Assembly (NCBI RefSeq): GCF_003602005.1
Contig: NZ_QZWD01000005.1
Span: forward strand, 124,001-188,000
From: Salinisphaera sp. Q1T1-3
GTDB taxonomy: Bacteria; Pseudomonadota; Gammaproteobacteria; Nevskiales; Salinisphaeraceae
DNA: 64,000 nucleotides
Direction of reading: 5' to 3'
The position numbers were made by a program, and so were the translations under genes. Position 1 is the first letter of the stretch. Every line of letters begins with the position of its first letter. Shown one piece after another: positions 17,384-28,045 of this stretch. Below the pieces are notes generated by a model. It was not told the origin of the DNA. It did not search any database and saw only the letters and a list, made by a program, of their open reading frames with translations.

Positions 17384-20332
17384 CTACAGGGCCGCGATGC
17401 GCGCTCGCTGTTCGGTCAATTCGCCGTGCTCGCGCTCCAATTCAAGCAACTGCGCACGCGCCTTGTCCACGACTTCGGCCGGTGCCTTGGCCACGAACGA
17501 CTCGCTGGCCAGCCGGTTGCGCGTGCCGGCGAGATCCTTTTCCAGCTTGGTCAGACGCTTGTCCAGGCGTGCCAGTTCGGCCTCGGTGTCGATCAGACCG
17601 GCGAGCGGCACACGCAGCTGCATGTCGCCGACGAGTGCGACCGCCGATTCCGGGATCTCGGCGGCCGGCAGCTCGTCGATCGAGGCCACACCAGCCAGGA
17701 AATCGATCGCGGCGCGGTTGGCGCGCAGTCGGTCACGATCGGCGGCATCGGCGCCGGCCACCAGGACCGGAACACGCTGCTTCGGTGCCAGATCCATCTC
17801 GCCGCGGATCGTGCGCAGCCCGCCGATGACCTTCTTGAGCCAATCGATCTCGGCTTCGGCCTGCGGGTCGATGCGCGCCTCGTCGGCTACCGGGAACGGG
17901 GCCAGGGAAATACTGCGGCCGGCTGTCTCGGCATCGCCCCGGGCCAGCGGCGCGACACGTTGCCAGATCTCTTCGGTGATGAACGGCATCAACGGGTGCA
18001 TCAGGCGCAGTGTGGTTTCCAGCGTGCGGACCAGCGTGCGCTGCGTGCCGGCTTTCGCGGCCGCGCTGGCGGGCCCGGACAGCACGGGTTTGATCAGTTC
18101 GAGATACCAGTCACAGAAGTGGTGCCAGACGAAATCGTGAATGGCGCTGGCGGCCAGATCGAAACGATAGGCATCGAACTGGGTCGTGACCTCGCGCTCG
18201 ACCCGCTGGAGGTGCGACACGATCCAGCGATCCGCGGCCGAGAGCTCGATCGCCGCGTCGTCGGGCAGCTCGAAATCTGCGGGCACCTGCATGAGCGCGA
18301 AACGCGCGGCGTTCCAGAGCTTGTTGCAGAAATTGCGATAGCCCTCGACGCGGCCGAGATCGAAGCGGATATCGCGCCCGGGCGAGGCCAGGGCGGCGAA
18401 GGTGAAACGCAGAGCGTCGGTTCCGTAGGCCGCGATGCCGTCGGGAAAGGCACGGCGTGTGGCTTTCTCGATCGCCTTGGCCTTCTGCGGCTGCATCATG
18501 TTGGCGGTGCGCTTGGCGACCAGCGATTCCAGATCGATGCCGTCGATGAGATCGATCGGGTCGAGCACGTTGCCCTTGGACTTGGACATCTTCGCGCCGT
18601 CGGAATCGCGCACCAGGCCGTGCACGTAGACCTCGCGAAATGGCACATCGCCCATGAATTCCAGGCCCATCATGATCATCCGGGCAACCCAGAAGAAGAT
18701 GATGTCGAAACCGGTGACCAGCACGCTGGTCGGGTAGAAGGTCGACAGCGCCTGGGTGTGCTCGGGCCAGCCGAGCGTCGAGAAGGCCCACAGACCGGAG
18801 GAATACCAGGTATCGAGGACATCCTCGTCCCGGGTCAGCGATACGTCGGCGGACAGCCCGTGCTTTTCCCGGACCTCGGTCTCGGAGCGAGCGACATAGA
18901 CATGGCCGGCCTCGTCATACCAGGCCGGAATGCGGTGCCCCCACCAGAGCTGGCGCGAGATGCACCAGTCCTGGATGTTGCGCATCCATTCGAAATAGGT
19001 CTTGTCCCAGTTGCCGGGCACGAAGCGGATCCGCCCGTCCTCGACGGCCGCGATGGCCGGTTTCGCCAGGGTCTTGGCATCGACGAACCACTGATTGGTC
19101 AGCATGGGTTCGATGACCACGCCGGACCGATCGCCGTAAGGCTGCATGATGGCCTTGTCCTCGACCGTGATCATCAGGCCTTCGGCATCGATATCGGCGA
19201 CGATGCGCTCGCGTGCGGCGAATCGGTCGAGCCCGCGATAGTCGTCGGGCACGAGGTTGATGGCATCGACGGTCATCGCGTCCGGCGTCTGGCCGCTGGC
19301 CACGATCGCCGCGGCCCGGGCGGCGGCCTCGGCGTAGGGTTCGCCGTCGTCGCGTAGATGGGCCCGCGTATCCATGAGTCGATACATCGGGATGTCGTTG
19401 CGCGTGGCGACCGCGTAGTCGTTGAAATCGTGGGCGCCGGTGATCTTGACCGCGCCGGAGCCGAACGTCGGATCGGGATAGTCGTCGGTGATGATCGGGA
19501 TCAATCGGCGCTGGGCCTTCGGGCCGACCGGAATCTCGCACCGATGGCCGACGAGCGGGGCATAGCGGGCATCGTCCGGATGTACGGCGATCGCGCCGTC
19601 GCCGAGCATGGTTTCCGGACGCGTGGTGGCGATCGAGATGTAGTCACGGGTTTCGCGAAATGTCTCGACACCGTCCGCGTCGCGTTCAACGTATTCGTAG
19701 ATCGCGCCATCGGCAAGCGGATACTTGAAGTGCCACATGTGGCCGGGCGAATCCATGTTCTCGACTTCGAGGTCGGAGATCGCCGTGTTGAGCACCGGGT
19801 CCCAGTTGACCAGACGCTGACCGCGATAGATCAGCCCCTTGTCATACAGGGCGACGAAGGTGTCCTGGACCGCATCGGAGAGCCCGTCGTCCATGGTGAA
19901 GCGTTCGCGCGACCAGTCGACGGATGCGCCCATGCGCCGCATCTGGCGCGTGATATGGCCGCCGGATTCGGCTTTCCAGTCCCAGATGCGATCAATGAAC
20001 GTCTCGCGCCCGAGCGTCGTGCGCGACGTGCCCTCGGCCTCCAGCTTGCGCTCGACCAGCATCTGTGTGGCGATGCCGGCGTGATCGGTGCCCGGCTGCC
20101 AGAGCGTGGGATGACCGCGCATGCGGTGATAACGCGTGAGCGCATCCATCAGCGTGTGCTGGAAGGCATGTCCCATGTGCAGGCTGCCGGTGACGTTGGG
20201 CGGCGGCAGCATGATGCTGTACGGCTCGCCCGGCGCGTTGTAGTCGGGCGCGAAATAGCCGCGCTCCTCCCATACCGGGTACCAACGGGCCTCGATCGCA
20301 TGCGGGTCGAAGGTCTTGTCCAATTCGGCCAT
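17384..20332 (-). CDS. valS: Valyl-tRNA synthetase
   Basis: 982 residues, class I synthetase. HIGH motif as LHMGHA at about 52-57, editing domain with the [10 protein letters not shown] motif (about 226-235), KMSKS as AKMSKSKGN near 566-574, anticodon-binding domain about 690-840, and the C-terminal coiled coil [24 protein letters not shown]. Start at [18 protein letters not shown], the family N-terminus. Located next to holC and pepA, the common gammaproteobacterial order pepA-holC-valS. Confidence 0.97.
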   Translation of the reverse strand: MAELDKTFDPHAIEARWYPVWEERGYFAPDYNAPGEPYSIMLPPPNVTGSLHMGHAFQHTLMDALTRYHRMRGHPTLWQPGTDHAGIATQMLVERKLEAEGTSRTTLGRETFIDRIWDWKAESGGHITRQMRRMGASVDWSRERFTMDDGLSDAVQDTFVALYDKGLIYRGQRLVNWDPVLNTAISDLEVENMDSPGHMWHFKYPLADGAIYEYVERDADGVETFRETRDYISIATTRPETMLGDGAIAVHPDDARYAPLVGHRCEIPVGPKAQRRLIPIITDDYPDPTFGSGAVKITGAHDFNDYAVATRNDIPMYRLMDTRAHLRDDGEPYAEAAARAAAIVASGQTPDAMTVDAINLVPDDYRGLDRFAARERIVADIDAEGLMITVEDKAIMQPYGDRSGVVIEPMLTNQWFVDAKTLAKPAIAAVEDGRIRFVPGNWDKTYFEWMRNIQDWCISRQLWWGHRIPAWYDEAGHVYVARSETEVREKHGLSADVSLTRDEDVLDTWYSSGLWAFSTLGWPEHTQALSTFYPTSVLVTGFDIIFFWVARMIMMGLEFMGDVPFREVYVHGLVRDSDGAKMSKSKGNVLDPIDLIDGIDLESLVAKRTANMMQPQKAKAIEKATRRAFPDGIAAYGTDALRFTFAALASPGRDIRFDLGRVEGYRNFCNKLWNAARFALMQVPADFELPDDAAIELSAADRWIVSHLQRVEREVTTQFDAYRFDLAASAIHDFVWHHFCDWYLELIKPVLSGPASAAAKAGTQRTLVRTLETTLRLMHPLMPFITEEIWQRVAPLARGDAETAGRSISLAPFPVADEARIDPQAEAEIDWLKKVIGGLRTIRGEMDLAPKQRVPVLVAGADAADRDRLRANRAAIDFLAGVASIDELPAAEIPESAVALVGDMQLRVPLAGLIDTEAELARLDKRLTKLEKDLAGTRNRLASESFVAKAPAEVVDKARAQLLELEREHGELTEQRARIAAL

Positions 20333-20486
20333 GGGGTCTCTCTGTCCGGGCTGTCGCCGCGATTCTATTGACTGTCGTCTTTGGGTTCGAGGGTCGGTAC
20401 GGCGGACCATGCCTCTCACGGCAGCAAAGGACCGCGCACTGAAAGAGGTGGTCGCTGTCGATCGCGCTGCGCTCCGCGCCTGCGGA

Positions 20487-20921
20487 TCAGCGCGCCGGAA
20501 TCTTGTGCGTGGTCAATGAATAACCACGATCCTTGAAATAGCGATAGCGTTCGCGCGCCGAAGCCACGTCGTCGGGGCCGACGATTTCGTTATGGCGCGA
20601 GAAACGTGAAAAGAAGGCGCCCACATCGCCGCCGATGTTGACGAGCACGTCGTCAAAGCCGTCCGGCGGTGTGGCGCTGCCGATGACCACCGGCGTCAGG
20701 TCATCGTCGGCGGCCAGATCATCGGCCGCGACATGCGGCACGAAACTGCCCTGACGGAAGGTCCAGAGCTGGCGGTCGAGGGTCTGGACCTGGGCCTGAT
20801 CGCCGGCGTGCAGATAGACCCGATGCCCTTCACCGTGTGCTTTTTCCACGAGGCGGCACGCGAAGTGCGTGCACGCCTCGGGCGCGGTGTCTTCGAGTAT
20901 GTAGAAGAAGACTTCGGTCAT
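20487..20921 (-). CDS. holC: DNA polymerase III chi subunit
   Basis: 144 residues, length normal for chi. The start [13 protein letters not shown] followed by [19 protein letters not shown] (about 23-41) and [16 protein letters not shown] (about 49-64) are chi family blocks. Chi links the clamp loader to single-strand-binding protein. Lies 29 bp downstream of pepA on the same strand, 154 bp before valS. Confidence 0.93.
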   Translation of the reverse strand: MTEVFFYILEDTAPEACTHFACRLVEKAHGEGHRVYLHAGDQAQVQTLDRQLWTFRQGSFVPHVAADDLAADDDLTPVVIGSATPPDGFDDVLVNIGGDVGAFFSRFSRHNEIVGPDDVASARERYRYFKDRGYSLTTHKIPAR

Positions 20922-20950
20922 CGGGTCCGGTCGTCGCCTCGACTAGCCGA

Positions 20951-22459
20951 TCACGACGAGGGCGTCGCGCGATCGATCAGGTACTGCACGAGCAGGCCGA
21001 CCGGGCGGCCGGTCGCGCCTTTTTCCTTGCCGGATTTCCAGGCCACGCCGGCGATGTCCAGATGCGCCCAGCGCAGCTTGCGCGCGAAGCGATGCAGGAA
21101 ACTGGCCGCCGTGATCGAGCCGCCCGCGCGCCCGCCGACGTTGGCCATGTCGGCGAAGTTGGAATCCAGATCCGACTGATAGTCTTCCCAGAGCGGCATC
21201 GGCCAGGCCCGGTCGCCTACCACGTCGCCGGCATCGCGCAGGGCACGACGCAACGGGCTGTTGTTGCCGTACAGCGCGGCCGCGTGATGGCCGAGCGCGA
21301 CCACGGCGGCCCCGGTCAGGGTGGCCATGTCGATGACGGCATCCGCGTCGTAGTTGCGCTCGACATAGGTCAGGGCATCGGCCAGGGCCAGCCGGCCCTC
21401 GGCGTCCGTGTTCAGGATCTCGATCGTCTGGCCGGACATGCTGGTCAGCACGTCACCGGGCTTGAAGGCGTTGCCGTCCGGCAGGTTTTCGGTTGCCGCG
21501 ATGACACCGACGAGATTGACCGGCATGTCCAGGTCCGCGGCAGCCTGCATGGCGCCGAAGACACCGGCAGCGCCGCCCATGTCGTATTTCATCTCGTCCA
21601 TGGCCGCGCCGGGCTTGAGGCTGATGCCGCCGGCGTCGAAGGTCACGCCCTTGCCGACAAGCACCGTCGGCTTGTCGTTCTTCGCGCCCTGCATGTATTC
21701 CATGACGATGAACTTGGCCGGCTGGCTGGAGCCGCGCGACACGCCCAGCAGCGCTCCCATGCCCAGCGCTTCCATGTCTGCTTCCTCGAGCACGGTCGTC
21801 TTGACGCTGTTCTCGCGATCGGCCAGGGCGACGGCCTGTTCGGCGAGATAGGTCGGCGTACAGATGTTGCCCGGCATGTTGGCCAGATCCTTGGCCAGCT
21901 TGACGCCGTTGGCCGTGGCCACGCCTTCGTTGACGCCGCGCTCGGCGCGCGGCAGGTCGGAGCGACGTGGCACCTGAAAGGTCAGGCGAGACAGCTTGCG
22001 CGAGTGTTTTTCGTATTCCGGGCCGCGGCAGGCCTCGAAACGATAGAACGTCTCCTCGACCGCCAGCAGCGCCTGCTTGACGCTCCAGCCGAAGTCGTCG
22101 CGCCCGCGGACGTTGAGCTCGGTCAGATAGCAGGCTGCGTCCACGCCGCCCATGACATCCAGTTCGGCCGCAGCTGCCTTGCAGGCCTTGTAATAGGCCC
22201 GCGTGTTGAAGTCGCGTTCCTTGCCGCAGCCCACGAGCAGGATACGATCGCAGAAAAGATCATCCAGGCCGTGCAACAGTGTGGTCTGCCCGAGTTTGCC
22301 GTCCATGTCACCCCGGCGCATCACCGAGGCGATCAGGCCACCGCTGGCTTCGTCGAGTGCTTCGGCTTGCGCCGACGGCTTGCGCCGATCGAAGATACCG
22401 ACAATGACACAGCCGACACGCTGTTTTTCCGGGCTGCCGCTCTTGACGAGATATTCCAT
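20951..22459 (-). CDS. pepA: Leucyl aminopeptidase (M17)
   Basis: 502 residues. N-terminal macro-like domain, then the catalytic domain with metal and catalytic residues in VGKGVTFDAGGISLKP (about 267-282), MKYDMGGAAGVFG and the PROSITE signature NTDAEGRL (about 348-355). WAHLDIAGVAW near the C-terminus. Hexameric Mn/Zn exopeptidase of the cytoplasm; in enterobacteria it is also a DNA-binding protein. First gene of pepA-holC-valS, divergent from lptF across a 201-bp AT-rich gap. Confidence 0.96.
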   Translation of the reverse strand: MEYLVKSGSPEKQRVGCVIVGIFDRRKPSAQAEALDEASGGLIASVMRRGDMDGKLGQTTLLHGLDDLFCDRILLVGCGKERDFNTRAYYKACKAAAAELDVMGGVDAACYLTELNVRGRDDFGWSVKQALLAVEETFYRFEACRGPEYEKHSRKLSRLTFQVPRRSDLPRAERGVNEGVATANGVKLAKDLANMPGNICTPTYLAEQAVALADRENSVKTTVLEEADMEALGMGALLGVSRGSSQPAKFIVMEYMQGAKNDKPTVLVGKGVTFDAGGISLKPGAAMDEMKYDMGGAAGVFGAMQAAADLDMPVNLVGVIAATENLPDGNAFKPGDVLTSMSGQTIEILNTDAEGRLALADALTYVERNYDADAVIDMATLTGAAVVALGHHAAALYGNNSPLRRALRDAGDVVGDRAWPMPLWEDYQSDLDSNFADMANVGGRAGGSITAASFLHRFARKLRWAHLDIAGVAWKSGKEKGATGRPVGLLVQYLIDRATPSS

Positions 22460-22660
22460 GCTTGCTCCTGCGAAGCCGAAGTTAAAAATGCTGTTGCCAA
22501 CCGACGCTTTGCGATGTCATTTCCTTGAAGTCGAAAGGCGATGACGCAAGCCGAATTGGCGAAAGCGCGAAGTTTACCTAAACTCAAAAAAAAATCATCC
22601 CCCGGGGTACGCCCCAACTATTTAAATAAATAATTCTCGTTATTGGAATAGCCGCTGTTC

Positions 22661-23755
22661 ATGCCTCATGTGATTTTCCGTCATCTGCTCGGTGAAACGG
22701 CCAAGACCTGGCTCGTGATCACTGCCGTATTCGTGTTTCTCACGCTCGGTATCGGTCTGTCTCGTTTCATCGGTGACGCCGCGGCCGGACAGGTTCCGGT
22801 CAACACCGTCATCACGCTCGCCGTGCTTTCGGTGGTCGGCAACATGGACATCGTCATGCCGTTGTCCATTCTGCTGGCCATCATGCTCGTGGTCGGACGG
22901 CTGTGCCGCGATAATGAAATGGCGGCGCTGATGGCCGGCGGCGCCGGTCTATCGGTGATCTATCGGCCGTTTCTCACGGTCGCGGTGGGCGTCGCGGTCA
23001 TCGCCGGGACATTATCGCTGGTCGTCTCGCCTTACGCCGAACGTACGATGAACCAGCTCGGCGCGCAGACCGTGGCCAATGCCGTGCAGTCCGTCACACC
23101 CGGGCGGTTCGCGAGCTTCGATGACGGGCGCATCGCATTCTATGCCCGCAGCCGGGACGATGCCGGCAATCTGCATGATGTCTTCATTCGCGTCGTGCGC
23201 GAGAACGAGGCCGGCCGCAAGGTCCAGACGGTGGTCACGGCCCGGAAGGCCCGACAGAAGATCGACAATCAGCGGGCCGTCACGCTGGTGCTCACCGACG
23301 GCTGGCGCTACGAGGGCCAGCCGGGCCAGGCGGACTATCGCATGGTGCGCTTTGGCGAGCACGGTGTGCATCTGCTGCCCGGCAATGCCGTCAAGAAGGA
23401 CGATGAGGATGCGATGTCCACGCTCGCACTGATGGCCAGCGACGATGGCGAATACATCGCGACCTGGCAGACACGGGTCTCGGTGCCGCTGTCGATCATC
23501 ATTCTGGCGCTCATCGCGCTGCCCATCGGCCGCGTGCCGCCGCGGGCGGGTCGTTACGGGCGCATCATCGTCGGGATTCTGTTTTTCGTGGTTTATCTCA
23601 ATCTGGTCCGGCTATCCGGTCAGGCGCTGGAAAGTGAACTTCTGCCGCCGATCATCGGCGAATGGTGGGTGCATGTCGTCGTCGCCGGTATCGCGATGTA
23701 TCTGATCGCCCGCGAGAACGGGTTCGGCCAGCAGCCGAAGGACAGGCAGCGATGA
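22661..23755 (+). CDS. lptF: LPS export ABC transporter permease LptF
   Basis: 364 residues, YjgP/YjgQ family. Three N-terminal hydrophobic segments up to about residue 125, a periplasmic beta-jellyroll domain (about 130-265) and three C-terminal segments. ALMAGGAGLSVIYRPFL is the coupling-helix region contacting LptB. Works with LptG, LptB and LptC in moving lipopolysaccharide from the inner membrane to the periplasmic bridge. Stop overlaps lptG start by 4 bp. Confidence 0.95.
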   Translation: MPHVIFRHLLGETAKTWLVITAVFVFLTLGIGLSRFIGDAAAGQVPVNTVITLAVLSVVGNMDIVMPLSILLAIMLVVGRLCRDNEMAALMAGGAGLSVIYRPFLTVAVGVAVIAGTLSLVVSPYAERTMNQLGAQTVANAVQSVTPGRFASFDDGRIAFYARSRDDAGNLHDVFIRVVRENEAGRKVQTVVTARKARQKIDNQRAVTLVLTDGWRYEGQPGQADYRMVRFGEHGVHLLPGNAVKKDDEDAMSTLALMASDDGEYIATWQTRVSVPLSIIILALIALPIGRVPPRAGRYGRIIVGILFFVVYLNLVRLSGQALESELLPPIIGEWWVHVVVAGIAMYLIARENGFGQQPKDRQR

Positions 23756-24816
23756 ATCTCATCGATCGCTATATCGCGCGCACCATCGTTGCGGCCACCG
23801 GGGTCGTGATTCTCGTCATCGGCGCCTTGTTGTCGCTGATGTTGTTCATCAGCGAGGTCGATAACATCGGCGACGGCAGCTACGGACTGCTCAAGATTCT
23901 GGCCTGGGTGGCGATGATGCTGCCGGCACGCCTTTATCTGGTCCTGCCGGTGGTGGCATTGCTTGGTTCGCTGCTTGCACTCGGGGCGCTGGCAGCCGGC
24001 AGTGAGCTGGTCGTGATTCGCAGTGCCGGCGTATCGATGAAGCGGCTGGCGATCTCGGTCAGCTTCGCCGGTCTGGCGCTGGCGATCGTCACTGTGCTGC
24101 TCGGCGAATTCGTGGCCCCCACCGGGGTTTCCGATGCCACGCAGCTGCGCGACAAGGCACGCCACGGCGAGGCGAAGCGTTCGGTGGACGACGGCCTCTG
24201 GCTGCGCCAGCAGCAGTGGTATCTGCGTATCGATTCCGTACTGCCGGGTGGGCGTATCGACGGGCTGTACGCGTATCAGTTGAACGACGATGGCCAGCTC
24301 ACCGAATCGGTCAAGGCCCGATCGGCGCATACCGATGGCAATCAGCTGATTCTGGACTCGCCGCAGATCACGGTGCTTTCGCCGACGAAAAGCCAGACCG
24401 AAACGCCCGAGCATCTGGCGTTGCCGATCAAGATTTCCCCGGACGTGCTGGAACTGGCGGTCACGCAGCCGGACGAGCTGTCATCCAGCGGCTTGTGGCG
24501 TTACATCGACTATCTCGATGCCAACGATATCGATGCCGACGACTACCGGCTCGCGCTGTGGCGCAATATCGTCACGCCGTTCACGGTCTGGGCGCTCGTG
24601 GTCTTCGCGCTACCGTTCGCCTTCGGTTCGTTGCGCAGCGCCAGCGCCGGCCAGCGTCTGTTCGTCGGCGGGCTGATCGGGCTGCTGTTCTTCCTGTTCA
24701 ACGAGATCGTTGCCTCGACCGGGCCCGTTTACGGCATCCCGCCCTGGTTCGCTGCCAGCCTGCCGACCGTATTGCTGGCCCTGGGCACCGGTTACTGGAT
24801 GCGGCGTCTCAATTGA
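23752..24816 (+). CDS. lptG: LPS export ABC transporter permease LptG
   Basis: 354 residues, same architecture as LptF. MNLIDRYIARTIV at the start, SELVVIRSAGVSMKRLAIS (about 82-100) as coupling helix, periplasmic jellyroll domain about 125-265 and NIVTPFTVWALVVFALPFAFGSLR in the C-terminal membrane part. The C-terminal end overlaps the end of the convergent amidase gene by 8 bp. Confidence 0.95.
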   Translation: MNLIDRYIARTIVAATGVVILVIGALLSLMLFISEVDNIGDGSYGLLKILAWVAMMLPARLYLVLPVVALLGSLLALGALAAGSELVVIRSAGVSMKRLAISVSFAGLALAIVTVLLGEFVAPTGVSDATQLRDKARHGEAKRSVDDGLWLRQQQWYLRIDSVLPGGRIDGLYAYQLNDDGQLTESVKARSAHTDGNQLILDSPQITVLSPTKSQTETPEHLALPIKISPDVLELAVTQPDELSSSGLWRYIDYLDANDIDADDYRLALWRNIVTPFTVWALVVFALPFAFGSLRSASAGQRLFVGGLIGLLFFLFNEIVASTGPVYGIPPWFAASLPTVLLALGTGYWMRRLN

Positions 24817-26314
24817 TGTCATCGACGCCCGGCACCACCGGGCGTCGATCGAACCACGGCGCCATGCGCTCGAGCTGGCCGGCCAGTTCGAAAAGTCGGG
24901 TTTCGCCGCCGGGTGGCCCAACGAACTGGCTGCCGAGCGGCAGCCCTTCGGGCGTCCAGTACAACGGTACCGACACGGCCGGCGTGCCGGTCAGATTGGC
25001 CAGCTGCGTGAACGGCACCCAGGCCAGATTGGTTTCGGCCACGCGATCGAGCATACCGCTGGCGATCAGGGCGCGGCCGGTCGGCAGGCGAAGCATCACG
25101 GGCAGAAGCGCGCGCAAGATCGCCGGCGTGTCGAACGAGCCGACCGGACATGGCGGGCCGGCCAGCGTCGGCGTGAGCAGCAGGTCGCATCGGGTATGGA
25201 AATCGGCAAGGGCTTGGCGATAACCGCGCCAGCGCTCGTGCATGGCGGCGTATTCGGTGGCCGAAAACGCCCGGCCCACATGCGCCATGGCCCGTGTGTC
25301 CAGCTCGAAATCCCGCCAGTGACCGTGTGTCCGGGCGCGGATCTCGTCGAGGGCGACGGCGATGCGCACATACCAGGTCATCAGGAAATCCTGTGTCAGC
25401 TGCCGGCCGTCGATGCGCGGCGCAATGCGTTCGACGTGATGACCGGCATCCGTGAGCTGTTTCGTCGTGATTTCGAGCGCGGCGTGGGCTTCGGGCGCCA
25501 GCGGCAAGCCGAGGGGGGATTCCGCCATCACGCCGATCGTCATCGGCGCCGGGTCGATTTCGGCCGACTCGCGATAAGGCCGTATCGGCGGGGTGATATG
25601 GGCGATCGCTCCGGGCTCGTAGCCGGCCACGGCATCGAGCATTGCCGCGCTGTCGCGCACCGACCGGCTGATCACATGATCGGTGGCGATGCCGTGAGCC
25701 TGATCGGTGAAATGCGGACCGGCCGGTACGCGGGCACGCCCCGGTTTCAGGCCGAACAGGCCGCAGCAAGCCGCAGGAATACGAATCGAGCCGCCCCCAT
25801 CGTTGGCACCGGCCATCGGAACGACACCGGCGGCCACGGCAGCGGCCGAGCCGCCGGACGAGCCGCCCGGCGTGCGTGTCGAATCCCACGGATTGCGCGT
25901 GATGCCGTTGGCCGCAGTTTCGGTCACCCCCTTGGCGCCGAGCTCGGGCGTATTGGTCTTGCCGAGCACGTTGACGCCGGTTGCTAGGAACCGCGCAACG
26001 ATTTCGGCGTGGCGTTCGGGCCGGAAATCGGCCGCGCGCAATGCCTTGCAACCGTAGGTGCTGCGTACGCCGGCGTAGTCCTGGAAAAGATCCTTGAGCA
26101 GAAACGGCACGCCGGAAAACGCCCCGGGCGCCGGCTTGGCCGCGCGTTGCCGGGCGTGATCGTCCATGCGGGTGACCACCGTATTGAGGACCGGATCGAT
26201 CGCCGATAGACGGGCCAGCGCCGTGTCGACGAGTTCGGTGGCCCGGACTTCGCCGCGTGCTATGCAGTCGGCCAGGGCAGTGGCATCGTGTTTGACGTAT
26301 TCCTCGAAGCGCAT
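24809..26314 (-). CDS. Amidase, amidase-signature family
   Basis: 501 residues. Catalytic Ser-cisSer-Lys triad: Lys in PFLLKDL (about 70-76), the cis-Ser and nucleophile Ser in TPGGSSGGSAAAVAAG (about 147-162) and GANDGGGSIRIPAA (about 169-182). Hydrolyses a carboxamide to acid and ammonia; substrate not predictable. It lacks GatB/GatC partners and the glutamyl-tRNA specific context, so it is not GatA. Tail-to-tail with lptG. Confidence 0.92.
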   Translation of the reverse strand: MRFEEYVKHDATALADCIARGEVRATELVDTALARLSAIDPVLNTVVTRMDDHARQRAAKPAPGAFSGVPFLLKDLFQDYAGVRSTYGCKALRAADFRPERHAEIVARFLATGVNVLGKTNTPELGAKGVTETAANGITRNPWDSTRTPGGSSGGSAAAVAAGVVPMAGANDGGGSIRIPAACCGLFGLKPGRARVPAGPHFTDQAHGIATDHVISRSVRDSAAMLDAVAGYEPGAIAHITPPIRPYRESAEIDPAPMTIGVMAESPLGLPLAPEAHAALEITTKQLTDAGHHVERIAPRIDGRQLTQDFLMTWYVRIAVALDEIRARTHGHWRDFELDTRAMAHVGRAFSATEYAAMHERWRGYRQALADFHTRCDLLLTPTLAGPPCPVGSFDTPAILRALLPVMLRLPTGRALIASGMLDRVAETNLAWVPFTQLANLTGTPAVSVPLYWTPEGLPLGSQFVGPPGGETRLFELAGQLERMAPWFDRRPVVPGVDDIN

Positions 26315-26426
26315 CGTTGCGGCCCGTCGGTGACTGTCCGGCCAGATTACGGCTTCGCGCGGTCGGTCGCGAAATATGTCGCCGACCGGGATAATGCGCC
26401 GTTTCGGGCCACAGCATGTAAACTAG

Positions 26427-26691
26427 GGATTATTGATGTTTCGTGCGAGCGCCGCGTTGGCGTTCGTAAATCGTGTCCTGCAAGGCGCGCGTTGCTGCAT
26501 CGTGGCGTGCCACGATCCGGCCTGCCGACGCCGCAGGGCAGGGTTTGCGGCCCAACTCTTCGAGACGACCGCTGTTTTGCGGCAATCCGGGGTTCTAGCA
26601 CGCTGGCGCCGCATGACACGCTATGTGTGCTACGCCTCGTCTTGCCGCAAAACAGCGTTTGGCGCGGGCTCGCACGAAATATCAACAGGCC
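26427..26691. mobile_element. R1 repeat (copy B) in front of pcnB
   Basis: 265 bp between CTAG at 26423-26426 and CTAG at 26692-26695. Terminal inverted repeats of about 23 bp agree at 19 positions (26427-26449 and 26669-26691). It contains a perfect 16-bp inverted repeat (26570-26585 and 26642-26657) and an 8-bp hairpin with a 2-base loop at 26499-26516. When reversed it aligns with copy D at 57827-58132. No protein of its own. Its right edge is only 38 bp before the probable pcnB start, so it has replaced or supplies the pcnB promoter region. Confidence 0.75.
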
Positions 26692-26733
26692 CTAGCGGCC
26701 GTTTCGCAAGTCATCTTCATTCGGGGCGGATTC

Positions 26734-28029
26734 ATTAACGAGTTAAAAGTCATCGAGGCGAGCGAGCATGGCATCGCCCGCGCAGATCTGTCCGATGCCG
26801 CGCTTTCCGTGCTTGACGGGCTTCACGAGGCCGGCTATCGCGCCTGCCTCGTCGGCGGGGCGGTGCGCGATCTGCTTCTGGGCGTCGTGCCCAAGGATTT
26901 CGATGTTGCCACCGACGCCGAGCCCGAGGCCGTGGTCGACGTGTTCGGGCGCAAGGCACGCCTGATCGGCCGACGTTTCCAGATCTGCCATGTCCGCTTC
27001 GGTCGCGAGATCATCGAGGTCTCGACCTTCCGGGCCGATCCCGGCACCGCGGACGGCGACGACACGCGCGAGGTTGATGAGGCCGGGCGCGTGCTGCGTG
27101 ACAACGTCTTCGGCTCGATCGCCGAGGACGCGCGCCGACGCGATTTCGCGATCAACGGGCTCTACTGGGACGTGGCCGATGAATGCGTCCACGACTATGT
27201 CGGTGCCATGGACGACATCGCAGCCCACCGGCTGCGTCTGATCGGCGATCCGCGGGTGCGTTATCGCGAGGATCCGGTGCGCATGATCCGGGCCGTGCGC
27301 ATCGCGGCCAAGCTCGGGCTCACGATCGATCCGCCGGCCGAGCCGCCGGCCGATATGGTGGATCTGTTGGCCGATGTGCCGGCCGCGCGTCTGTTCGACG
27401 AAGTGCTCAAGCTGCTCATGCATCCGGCCGGCCCGGCGGTCTATGCCGGTTTGAAGCACTACGACCTGCTACGGCCGCTGTTCCCGCAGACCGGCGCAGT
27501 GCTCGCCTCGCCGGCAGGCGCCTCCAGCGAGACGCTGATCGAGAAAGCGATCTTCAACACCGCTGCCCGCATCGAGGCCGGCAAGCCGGTCACGCCGGCC
27601 TTCATCTTCGCGGCCCTGTTGTGGCCGGCGGTGCGCGAACGTGCCGCCGATCTGGAACGCGAGGGCATGCCGCCGGCACCGGCGCTGGCCAGCGCCCAGA
27701 GTTATGTCGTGACACGCCAGGCCCAGCGCGTGGCGATCCCCAAGCGTTTTTCCATTCCGATGCGCGAGATCTGGCAACTGCAGCCACGCTTTCACAAACG
27801 ACGCGGACGCCAGCCCAATCGTCTGATTCCGCATCCGCGTTTCCGCGCGGCCTACGATTTCCTGCTGCTGCGTGCCGAGGCCGGTGAAGTCGACCAGGCA
27901 CTGGCCGACTGGTGGACTGTCATGCAGGACGATCCGTCCACGCCGAAGCCGGCCTCCGGCGCGGTACCGAAGAAACGCAAGCGCCGCGGCGGCCGTCGTC
28001 GCAAGCCGCAGGTCGACCAGACCAGCTGA
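26734..28029 (+). CDS. pcnB: Poly(A) polymerase I, probable ATT start
   Basis: 431 residues from the proposed start. Nucleotidyltransferase signature ACLVGGAVRDLLLG and KDFDVATDA (about 34-60), RRFQICHVRFG, RRDFAINGLYWD, and RYREDPVRMIRAVRIAAKLG; C-terminal basic tail PKKRKRRGGRRRKPQ as in PcnB. Adds 3' A-tails to RNA. There is no ATG, GTG or TTG between the repeat and the conserved part; the frame's only ATG upstream (26623) is inside mobile repeat B. An ATT at 26734 follows a GGGGCGGA purine run. E. coli pcnB is known to use an inefficient AUU start, so the same is proposed here. Confidence 0.88.
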   Translation: MNELKVIEASEHGIARADLSDAALSVLDGLHEAGYRACLVGGAVRDLLLGVVPKDFDVATDAEPEAVVDVFGRKARLIGRRFQICHVRFGREIIEVSTFRADPGTADGDDTREVDEAGRVLRDNVFGSIAEDARRRDFAINGLYWDVADECVHDYVGAMDDIAAHRLRLIGDPRVRYREDPVRMIRAVRIAAKLGLTIDPPAEPPADMVDLLADVPAARLFDEVLKLLMHPAGPAVYAGLKHYDLLRPLFPQTGAVLASPAGASSETLIEKAIFNTAARIEAGKPVTPAFIFAALLWPAVRERAADLEREGMPPAPALASAQSYVVTRQAQRVAIPKRFSIPMREIWQLQPRFHKRRGRQPNRLIPHPRFRAAYDFLLLRAEAGEVDQALADWWTVMQDDPSTPKPASGAVPKKRKRRGGRRRKPQVDQTS

Positions 28030-28045
28030 GGCGCGGCGCCTCGAC

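Noticed and set aside
24809-26314. GatA (glutamyl-tRNA amidotransferase subunit A)
   Set aside because: The amidase-signature triad is present, but no gatB or gatC is nearby and the C-terminal half is of the general amidase type.
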